From contig JBEKEX010000020.1 of assembly GCA_050013615.1 (NCBI GenBank), positions 1-20,170 of the forward strand: a stretch of 20,170 nucleotides of DNA, given 5' to 3'. A program made the position numbers and the translations under genes. This DNA comes from JBEKEX01 sp050013615. GTDB taxonomy: Bacteria; Chloroflexota; Anaerolineae; Anaerolineales; Anaerolineaceae. Position 1 is the stretch's first letter, and the number at the start of each line of letters is the position of its first letter. Positions 13,388 through 20,170 of this stretch are shown piece after piece. The notes under the pieces are model-generated. The model did no database searches, had not been told where the DNA came from, and worked only from the letters and a program-made list of their open reading frames with translations.

Positions 13388-16264
13388 GTGCGATCGTTAC
13401 CTCCTTCCTTGCTGATCCTCCAACGCCAACGGCATAGAAACCGCGACGCACACAGCCCACACCAACGGCTATTTCTGGGCGCTTTTGGAGTGGGGTTGGT
13501 GATTATCCTGACGTTGGTAATTGCATTACTGGGGGTTGGAGTCGCTTATACTGACCTGACGGCCAACCTGCCATCCTTGGACTTGCTTCCCACCCTTTTG
13601 GATCCGGTCAAGGGACAATTGATGCAGCCCACCCAGATCTACGACCGCACCGGGGCGCATTTATTGCTCAGCCTGCAAAACCCTGGCATCACGCGCAAGT
13701 ATCTCTATCTGGACCCCGCCAAGGCTGATCATCTCAGCCCGGTTTTGGTGCAGGCCACCCTGGCCATTGCCGAGCCGAATTTTTGGCGAAGCCCGGGCTA
13801 TTCTGTGGCACAGTTGACAAACCCTGAACCCAAGACCATCGCCGAGCGGTTGGTGCTGGACTTGTTATTGTGGCAAGAGCCAGCCGACTGGCAGCGTGCT
13901 TTACGTATGCGACTGCTGGCCGCCCAGGTGACCGCCAAGTATGGGCGTGCCCAGGTGCTGGAATGGTATTTGAATAGCGCCGATTATGGGCACCTGGCGT
14001 TTGGCGCTGAAAGTGCGGCCCAGCTTTACTTGGGAAAATCGGCGTCGGATGTGCCCCTTGCCGAAGCGGTGGTGTTGGTGGCGGCCGCGGATGCACCCCA
14101 GCTTGACCCGCTGGATGCTCCTGACCAGGCTTCCCAACAGCAGCAAACGGTGCTCGACCGCATGCTGACCAGTGGTGCGATCTCGACGGATGATTACACT
14201 AAAGCCAGGCTGACGACGGTATCGATCCATACTGCCCCACCCGCCGCAGCCCAGATTGCCCCAGCTTTCACCCGCCTGGTGTTGAGCCAGTTGACTGCCC
14301 GATATGGCCAGAACCGCGTCCAACACGGCGGATTTCGGATCATCACCAGCCTGGATTACGATCTACAGGCGCAGCTTTATTGCACCGCACAGACCCAACT
14401 TGCCCGCCTGGAGAACCAGCCGGATGCGATTACGTTGCCGGATGGCAGTGCTTGCCAGGCCAGCCGCTTGCTGCCAACGTTGCCTCCTCTAGCACAGCCC
14501 TATCCGAGTGGCTTACAGACCAGCGGTGTGGTCTATGACCCCCAGACCGGCCAGGTGTTGGCCTTGTTGGGAGATACGACCCTGGCTGGTCAAACGGAAT
14601 CTTTCACCGGCCACGCGCCGGGTTCCCTGTTGACGCCGTTTGTCGCCATGGCCAGTTTTGCCAGCGGTTACAGCCCCGCCAGCCTGGTGTGGGACATTCC
14701 CGGCAGCCTGCCGGACGACCTTGCCGGTAAAGCCAACCCGGATGGATCGTATCACGGCCCGGTGCGCCTGCGGGTGGCGTTGGCCAACGATTACCTCGTC
14801 CCTGTAGCGCAATTGTTGGAACAATTGGGCACGACCAACACGTGGCGACTGGTGGAATCGCTGGGCATCACCGGACTGGAACGCACCGATGAAAGCGCTT
14901 CACTGCTTTTCAATGGGGGTACCGTAACGCCTTTGGAGATCGCCCAGGCTTACGGTGTGTTTGACGATGAGGGCGTGCGCGTCAGTTCTTCATTGACCGG
15001 CAAAGCCGGTCCTGCAACTGTTCTATCGATCCTCGATTCCAGTGGCAACCTGGTTTGGGATGGCATACAGACGCAATCCCAGGCAGTGCTCAGTGCTCAA
15101 CTGGCTTATCTCGTCCATAACGTGCTCAGCGACGAATCGGCACGCTGGCCCAGTCTGGGTCACCCCAACGCACTGGAGATCGGGCGTCCATCGGGTGCCA
15201 AGGTGGGGCAGACCGACGACGGGCAACAAGTGTGGAGCGTGGGGTACACGCCCCAACGGTTGACCGTCGTCTGGCTGGGAATGCCGGCTGGCGATACATC
15301 CATGAAGCTGGACACCAAGTCGGCCGCCGGCGTCGAGCATGCCATGTTGCAATATGCCACCAACGACTTACCGGCCATCGATTGGGCCGTGCCGGCGGGT
15401 ATCAAGACCGTGCAAGTGTGCGATCCTTCCGGCCTGCTGCCCACCGTTTATTGCCCGAATGTGGTCAATGAAGTCTTCATCGATGGCAACGACCCCACTT
15501 CCTGGGATGACCTCTACCAGCAGGTGGAGGTGGACCGTGAGACAGGGCGCCTGGCGACGGTGTTCACCCCGCCCGAACTGGTCGAAGAGCACACTTATTT
15601 AATCGTTCCATCGGATGCACGCTCGTGGGCGCAAGCAGCGGGCTTATCATTGCCGCCCACCCAATACGATAATATTCAGCCGCCGGAGACATTGACCGAT
15701 GCGCACATCACCAGCCCGGCCATTTTCGCTTATGTGCGCGGCACGGTGGATTTGCGCGGCACTGCCGCGGGCGATAACTTTACCAATTACCACGTCCAGG
15801 TCGGACAGGGCATCAACCCGACCCAATGGCTGGACGTTGGCTCCGTGGTCACCACGCCGGTCGAGGAAAATGTGCTGGGCAAGTGGGACACAACCGGTTT
15901 GAATGGCCTCTATGCCGTACGATTGCTGGTGCAACGTTCCAAGCAGCAGTTCGATGTCGCCACGATCCAGGTGACGGTGGATAACACGCCACCGCAGGCA
16001 TCCATCCCTTATCCTCAACCTGACCAGACACTCACACCATCCAAAGACGGCACAGTCACACTGCAAGTGAATGCCACGGATAACATCGGCATCAGCCGAG
16101 TCGAGTGGTGGCTGGATAACCAACGCTTGGGAGAAGTGGACAGCACACCGTATGCGCTGGCGTGGAAGGCAGTCGCCGGCCAGCACATTTTATTCGTCCG
16201 TGTCTACGACTTGGCGGGCAACCTGGGGGAATCACAGTACGTGACGTTCACCGTGGGGCAATAA
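13388..16264 (+). CDS. Class A PBP-like protein with degenerate catalytic motifs and C-terminal Ig-like domains
   Basis: A 958-residue protein: short basic cytoplasmic tail, TM about 29-54, GT51 transglycosylase-like domain about 75-245, transpeptidase-like domain about 375-660, and two Ig-like domains (about 775-865 and 866-958). The GT51 domain keeps 'ILEWYLNSADYGHLAFGAES'-type pattern (190-209) and Glu129 in AIAEPNF, but the EDxxFxxHxG motif is altered and the GGSTITQQ region reads PEPKTIAERLV. In the transpeptidase domain SxxK is SLLT (413-416), SxN is DYL (468-470) and KTGT is KVGQ (605-608), in an otherwise clear context (WSVGYTPQ, 616-623). It is therefore probably a pseudoenzyme. The start is GTG, 6 bp after the TPR stop without a ribosome site, implying coupled translation; no other start precedes the TM. 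Confidence 0.88.
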   Translation: MRSLPPSLLILQRQRHRNRDAHSPHQRLFLGAFGVGLVIILTLVIALLGVGVAYTDLTANLPSLDLLPTLLDPVKGQLMQPTQIYDRTGAHLLLSLQNPGITRKYLYLDPAKADHLSPVLVQATLAIAEPNFWRSPGYSVAQLTNPEPKTIAERLVLDLLLWQEPADWQRALRMRLLAAQVTAKYGRAQVLEWYLNSADYGHLAFGAESAAQLYLGKSASDVPLAEAVVLVAAADAPQLDPLDAPDQASQQQQTVLDRMLTSGAISTDDYTKARLTTVSIHTAPPAAAQIAPAFTRLVLSQLTARYGQNRVQHGGFRIITSLDYDLQAQLYCTAQTQLARLENQPDAITLPDGSACQASRLLPTLPPLAQPYPSGLQTSGVVYDPQTGQVLALLGDTTLAGQTESFTGHAPGSLLTPFVAMASFASGYSPASLVWDIPGSLPDDLAGKANPDGSYHGPVRLRVALANDYLVPVAQLLEQLGTTNTWRLVESLGITGLERTDESASLLFNGGTVTPLEIAQAYGVFDDEGVRVSSSLTGKAGPATVLSILDSSGNLVWDGIQTQSQAVLSAQLAYLVHNVLSDESARWPSLGHPNALEIGRPSGAKVGQTDDGQQVWSVGYTPQRLTVVWLGMPAGDTSMKLDTKSAAGVEHAMLQYATNDLPAIDWAVPAGIKTVQVCDPSGLLPTVYCPNVVNEVFIDGNDPTSWDDLYQQVEVDRETGRLATVFTPPELVEEHTYLIVPSDARSWAQAAGLSLPPTQYDNIQPPETLTDAHITSPAIFAYVRGTVDLRGTAAGDNFTNYHVQVGQGINPTQWLDVGSVVTTPVEENVLGKWDTTGLNGLYAVRLLVQRSKQQFDVATIQVTVDNTPPQASIPYPQPDQTLTPSKDGTVTLQVNATDNIGISRVEWWLDNQRLGEVDSTPYALAWKAVAGQHILFVRVYDLAGNLGESQYVTFTVGQ

Positions 16265-16316
16265 ATCTGTCTATTTTACTTTTCAATTGTTATTTCCCGT
16301 GTGGCTTGCCTGCGAA

Positions 16317-16325
16317 TGGTATAAT
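16317..16325 (+). promoter_or_regulatory. Extended -10 promoter of glyQS
   Basis: TGGTATAAT is a perfect extended -10; no clear -35 is seen. The start near 16332 gives a leader of about 29 nt, too short for a T-box. Confidence 0.6.
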
Positions 16326-16360
16326 CTTGTAACTATTTTTTATCCCGTGCGGAGTTTCCC

Positions 16361-19360
16361 ATGTCTGAACCACTGAATTTCCAATCCATGATCCTTTGCC
16401 TGCAACGTTATTGGGCTGAGCAGGGTTGCCTTGTCTGGCAACCTTACTACACCCAGGTAGGCGCGGGTACGATGAACCCGGCCACCTATTTGCGGGTGCT
16501 GGGGCCTGAGCCTTGGAAAGTGGCCTACGTGGAGCCTTCCGTTCGCCCGGACGACGGTCGTTATGGTGAGAACCCCAACCGTTTCCAGCAGCATTACCAG
16601 TTTCAGGTGATCTTGAAGCCGGATCCCGGCAACCCCCAGGAACTGTATCTCAAATCGTTGGAAACGTTGGGCATCGACCCGCGCGAGCACGACATCCGCT
16701 TTGTCGAAGACAACTGGGAATCCCCGGCACTGGGTGCCTGGGGCCTGGGCTGGGAAGTCTGGTTGGACGGGCAGGAGATCACCCAATTCACTTATTTCCA
16801 GCAGGCGGGCGGGATGCTGCTCGACCCCGTCTCTGTGGAGATCACTTATGGGTTGGAGCGCATCGCTATGCCCTTGCAGCGAGCTCGCACCTTCCGTAAC
16901 ATCCGCTGGTCTCCTGAACGTACGTACGGTGATGTGAATTTGCAGGGCGAGCAGGAACACTCCAAGTATTACTTCGAGATCGCCGATGTGGAGCGCCTGC
17001 GCCAAATGTACAACTTGTTCGAGGCAGAAGCCAAGTCTGCGTTGGACAACGGGTTGGTGCTGCCTGCCCACGATTACGTGCTCAAGTGTTCGCACACCTT
17101 TAATGTACTGGATACGCGCGGTGCGGTCGGCATTACCGAACGCCAGGCGCTGTTCGGGCGCATGCGCGAATTAGCTCGCCGCACGGCAGAAGCCTATGTG
17201 GCGCAACGCCAGGCGCTGGAATTTCCATGGGGAGATGTCTCCTCGAAGAGCAAGTCGGTTGTGAAGAAAGAACCGGCAGCTTTCGCAGTTCCCAAAACAT
17301 CCTCGGCTGACTTTTTGTTCGAGATCGGCACCGAAGAATTGCCGGCTGCCGACTTGGTCAGCGCAGTGGAGCAATTGCGCGAACGTGTGCCGGCTTTGCT
17401 GGACGAGCTGCGCCTGGAACATGGCGAAGTGAAGATCCTGGGCACGCCGCGCCGCCTGGTGGCTTTCGTAAAAGACTTGAAAGCCCGACAGGAGGACCGC
17501 GAGGTGGTGGTCAAGGGGCCGCCCGCAGCGCGTGCTTTCGATGCTTCCGGTAAACCCACCCCGGCAGCCGAAGGGTTTGCGCGCGGAAAAGGCCTGACGG
17601 CGAAGGACCTGCAGGTACGTGAGATCGACGGCGGGCAATACGTGGTGGCCGTGGTGCACGAAGTTGGGCGCCTGGCAGTGGAAGTGCTGGCCGAGGCGCT
17701 GCCTGCTTTGATTGCTTCGATCAAATTTGACAAGACCATGCGCTGGAACGACAGCCAGGTGGCGTTCTCACGCCCCATCCGCTGGCTACTGGCGCTGTTT
17801 GGCGAGAGCGTGATCCCCTTCGAATATGCAGGGTTGCAATCCGGGAATCACACGCGTGGGCTGCGGATGCTGAAACCGGCGGAGATCGAGGTCAAGGATG
17901 CAGACGGTTATTTCAAATCACTGAAGAAGCAGGGCATTGTCCTCGACCCGTTCGAGCGTAGAACGATCATCCAGCAGCAAGTGGCGGCACTGGTCACCAG
18001 TGTCAAAGGCGAATCGATCCCGGACGACAGCCTGCTCGACGAGGTCACGCAGCTGGTGGAAGCTCCCACGGCACTGCTTGGCCACTTCGACCCGGCTTAT
18101 TTGCGCCTGCCCGGCGACGTGTTGATCTCAGTGATGAAGAAACACCAGAAGTATTTTGCGGTCGAGGATACGGCCGGAAAGCTGCTGCCGAACTTCGTGC
18201 TGGTGCGCAACGGCGATGAACAACACGGCGACGTAGTGACCGACGGTAACCAGCAAGTGATTCTGGCACGCTTTGCCGATGCCGATTTCTTCATCAAGGA
18301 AGACTTGCAGCATAAATTGGAAGAGCTTTTGCCGCGCCTGGGCACGCTCACTTTCCAGATCAAATTGGGTTCCATGTTGGACAAGACCCGGCGCATCGAG
18401 CAACTGGTTGGCGAATTACAATCTTCCGTAAAGTTGGATAAAGAAGAAGCAAGCACGGCGGCGCGGGGTGCCCATCTCTGCAAGGCTGACCTGGCCTCCA
18501 AGATGGTGGTCGAGATGACCTCGTTACAGGGGGTGATGGGGCGCTACTATGCTCAACACTCCGGCGAAACGGATGCGGTGGCGCAGGCGATCTTCGAGCA
18601 TTATCTGCCGCGCTTTGCCGGCGACAGTGTTCCCAAGGGCAAAGCGGGGTTGCTGGTGGGTATCGCTGACCGGCTGGATTCACTGGCCGGTCTGTTTGCT
18701 GCTGGTCTGGCGCCCACCGGCACCAAAGATCCCTTTGCCCAACGCCGCGCCGCACTGGGCCTGGTGCAAGCCCTGGCTGCCTGGGATTTGGATTTTGACC
18801 TGGCTACGGGGTTGAGTGCTGCTGCCAAAGTTCAACCGCTTTCCGTCTCGGCTGAGAGCCAAAAGGCTTGTCTGGAGTTCATCGGTGGGCGGCTGCAAAG
18901 TTGGTTGCTCGATCAAGGGTTCCGCCACGATGTGGTGTCTGCCGTCCTGGCAGTCCAGGGCAGCAATCCGGCACGCGCCTGTCGCGCCGTCAAGGAATTG
19001 ACGACCTGGGTGCAGCGGTCGGATTGGAATACCATCCTGCCGGCCTATGCGCGCTGTGTGCGCATCACGCGTGACCAAAAAGAAACCTTCGAGGTCAAGC
19101 CGGCTGCTTTTGTGGAGACGGCGGAGAAAGAACTCTATCAATCCCTGCTGGGACTTGAAAAAGTCGAGCGCCGCCCCGGCAGCGTGGACGATCTCTTCCA
19201 ACCCTTCGTCCCGGTCATCCCGGTCATCAACCGCTTTTTCGATGCCGTGCTGGTCATGGCGGAAGAACCGGCCGTGCGATCCAACCGGCTGGGCCTGCTG
19301 CAGCGCATGGCTGCCCTGACTGGCGGCGTGGCCGATTTGTCGCAGCTGGAAGGGTTCTGA
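16361..19360 (+). CDS. glyQS: Glycyl-tRNA synthetase, fused alpha and beta chains
   Basis: A 999-residue single-chain version of the bacterial two-subunit GlyRS, which charges tRNA-Gly. Residues 1-290 are the alpha chain, with the class II catalytic core (AGTMNPATYLRVLGPEPW, 35-52; RYGENPNRFQQHYQFQVILK, 67-86; YGLERIAMPLQ, 163-173). A Lys/Ala-rich linker spans about 292-315. The beta chain begins at ADFLFEIGTEELPAADL (316-332), with RPIRWLLALFG near 470, KHQKYFAVED near 593, KADLASKMVVEMTSLQGVMG near 708 and a C-terminal helical anticodon-binding region. GGAG six bases before ATG fixes the start. The fusion is complete, without frameshift. Fused forms are known from Chlamydia and some other lineages. 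Confidence 0.96.
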   Translation: MSEPLNFQSMILCLQRYWAEQGCLVWQPYYTQVGAGTMNPATYLRVLGPEPWKVAYVEPSVRPDDGRYGENPNRFQQHYQFQVILKPDPGNPQELYLKSLETLGIDPREHDIRFVEDNWESPALGAWGLGWEVWLDGQEITQFTYFQQAGGMLLDPVSVEITYGLERIAMPLQRARTFRNIRWSPERTYGDVNLQGEQEHSKYYFEIADVERLRQMYNLFEAEAKSALDNGLVLPAHDYVLKCSHTFNVLDTRGAVGITERQALFGRMRELARRTAEAYVAQRQALEFPWGDVSSKSKSVVKKEPAAFAVPKTSSADFLFEIGTEELPAADLVSAVEQLRERVPALLDELRLEHGEVKILGTPRRLVAFVKDLKARQEDREVVVKGPPAARAFDASGKPTPAAEGFARGKGLTAKDLQVREIDGGQYVVAVVHEVGRLAVEVLAEALPALIASIKFDKTMRWNDSQVAFSRPIRWLLALFGESVIPFEYAGLQSGNHTRGLRMLKPAEIEVKDADGYFKSLKKQGIVLDPFERRTIIQQQVAALVTSVKGESIPDDSLLDEVTQLVEAPTALLGHFDPAYLRLPGDVLISVMKKHQKYFAVEDTAGKLLPNFVLVRNGDEQHGDVVTDGNQQVILARFADADFFIKEDLQHKLEELLPRLGTLTFQIKLGSMLDKTRRIEQLVGELQSSVKLDKEEASTAARGAHLCKADLASKMVVEMTSLQGVMGRYYAQHSGETDAVAQAIFEHYLPRFAGDSVPKGKAGLLVGIADRLDSLAGLFAAGLAPTGTKDPFAQRRAALGLVQALAAWDLDFDLATGLSAAAKVQPLSVSAESQKACLEFIGGRLQSWLLDQGFRHDVVSAVLAVQGSNPARACRAVKELTTWVQRSDWNTILPAYARCVRITRDQKETFEVKPAAFVETAEKELYQSLLGLEKVERRPGSVDDLFQPFVPVIPVINRFFDAVLVMAEEPAVRSNRLGLLQRMAALTGGVADLSQLEGF

Positions 19361-19448
19361 GTTAGAAGGCGATTGTTTCTTTCCGCCTCCATCTTATCCG
19401 GATTATCCCAAGGCAGAACACCCCATCCTGTTTTAACCGTGTCATGGT

Positions 19449-19454
19449 TATAAT
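19449..19454 (+). promoter_or_regulatory. -10 element upstream of amrS
   Basis: Perfect TATAAT with no recognisable -35. The start near 19461 would leave about 15 nt before the ATG. Confidence 0.4.
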
Positions 19455-19475
19455 GAAGGTAAGGATGGTTGTTCT

Positions 19476-20170
19476 ATGCCTGATCTGAAGTCCATTCTTG
19501 ACCCGCTCACAACCGAGAGCGTGCTCAGCGAAAAATTGGAAGATGGCGCCGTGCGCTGCCTGGCCTGTGCCCATCGCTGCCGCATCCAGCCAGGTAAACG
19601 CGGGATTTGCCTGGTGCGTTACAACCAGGACGGTGTGCTGCGCGTGCCGCGCGGGTATGTTGCCGGCGCCCAGATCGACCCCATCGAAAAAAAACCATTC
19701 GACCATTTCCTGCCCGGCAGCGATGCGCTGACCTTTGGCATGTTGGGCTGCAACATGAAATGCGATTTTTGCCAAAACTGGCTCACTTCGCAGGCGCTGC
19801 GCGAGCCAGCTGCCGAAGAGGCTTCCCAATTCATTCAAAAAATATCTGCACCTCAACTGGTCGATTATGCCGTGCATAATGGAGCGGCAGTGATCGCTTC
19901 TTCGTACAACGAGCCGCTCATCACCAGCGAGTGGGCTTTCGAGGTCTTCAGCCTTGCCAAGCAAAAAGGTATCCATACAGTTTATGTCTCCAATGGTTTT
20001 GCCACACCTGAAGTATTGAACTATCTGCGCCCGGTATTGGATGGGTTTAAGGTCGATCTCAAGACCATGCAGGAGAAGCAATATCATGATTGCGGCGGCA
20101 AGTTGAAGGACGTGCAGGATAGCATTGCCCTAGCGCGCCAGCTTGGATTGTGGGTCGAGGTGGTCACGCT
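19476..20170 (+). CDS. amrS: AmmeMemoRadiSam-system radical SAM enzyme, N-terminal part (cut by window edge)
   Basis: The frame opens at ATG 19476 and stays open to the window end (231 codons). An N-terminal Cys cluster CLACAHRCRIQPGKRGIC (28-45) matches the CxxCxHxC...GxxGxC signature of the AmrS family, and the radical SAM motif is C92-x3-C96-x2-C99 (GCNMKCDFCQNW). 'SSYNEPLITSEWAFEV' and 'VSNGFATPEVL' follow, as in PflA-like and AmrS enzymes. These proteins co-occur with AMMECR1 and Memo proteins; the reaction is not well established. AAGGA about 10 nt upstream is a modest ribosome site. The C-terminal third lies outside the window. The window's Memo/AMMECR1 partners are not present. Confidence 0.9.
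   Translation, partial: MPDLKSILDPLTTESVLSEKLEDGAVRCLACAHRCRIQPGKRGICLVRYNQDGVLRVPRGYVAGAQIDPIEKKPFDHFLPGSDALTFGMLGCNMKCDFCQNWLTSQALREPAAEEASQFIQKISAPQLVDYAVHNGAAVIASSYNEPLITSEWAFEVFSLAKQKGIHTVYVSNGFATPEVLNYLRPVLDGFKVDLKTMQEKQYHDCGGKLKDVQDSIALARQLGLWVEVVT

Noticed and set aside
16265..16360. Possible T-box riboswitch before glyQS
   Set aside because: The predicted leader is only about 29 nt, and no stem I, specifier or terminator structure is seen.
1..20170. CRISPR arrays, insertion sequences, tRNA or rRNA genes
   Set aside because: No repeated spacer-like units, transposase motifs, terminal repeats, cloverleaf or rRNA-like sequence recognised by eye anywhere in the window.

Overview
The window looks like chromosomal DNA of a Chloroflexota bacterium, most likely an Anaerolineae-type member. 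The grounds are a single-chain fused alpha/beta glycyl-tRNA synthetase, a SpoVS-family protein in a non-sporulation setting, a Thr/Pro-linker TPR membrane protein beside a large PBP1-like protein, an AmmeMemoRadiSam radical SAM enzyme, moderately high GC in most genes and many genes with their own promoters. This assignment is inference from gene content; no rRNA or tRNA gene is present to confirm it.

Layout, left to right. (1) 1-1610: the start of an unidentified minus-strand gene under a strong promoter with two LexA-like boxes, a four-TM small membrane protein, a HicB-like/DinB fusion protein, and a 28-codon membrane microprotein with a near-perfect Shine-Dalgarno. (2) 1973-5460: a ComEC/Rec2 DNA-uptake channel whose C-terminal metallo-beta-lactamase-like domain has lost its metal-binding motif, then a UDP-glucose 4-epimerase closed by a good terminator. 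(3) 5642-7314: a TetR repressor divergent from an SDR-family gene, with two 15-bp palindromes placed exactly on the -35 and the +1 of the SDR promoter; the SDR lacks most of the usual catalytic tetrad. This block looks less GC-rich and may be acquired. (4) 7829-11521: ssb, a dGK-type deoxynucleoside kinase, a minimal nucleotidyltransferase, a 529-bp gene-free stretch with a cluster of DnaA boxes (candidate oriC or another DnaA-binding locus), spoVS, and a second, dCK/dAK-type deoxynucleoside kinase. (5) 11645-16264: a TPR membrane protein, apparently translated from a leaderless mRNA, followed 6 bp later by a class A PBP-like protein in which all three transpeptidase motifs are altered. (6) 16361-20170: fused glyQS and the first 231 codons of an AmrS radical SAM protein cut by the window edge.

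The points most worth a second look are the DnaA-box cluster inside an ssb/dNTP-salvage neighbourhood, the pseudo-PBP paired with a TPR protein, the hidden microprotein, the degenerate ComEC domain, and the repressor-box architecture at the left edge. No CRISPR array, insertion sequence, tRNA or rRNA was seen.
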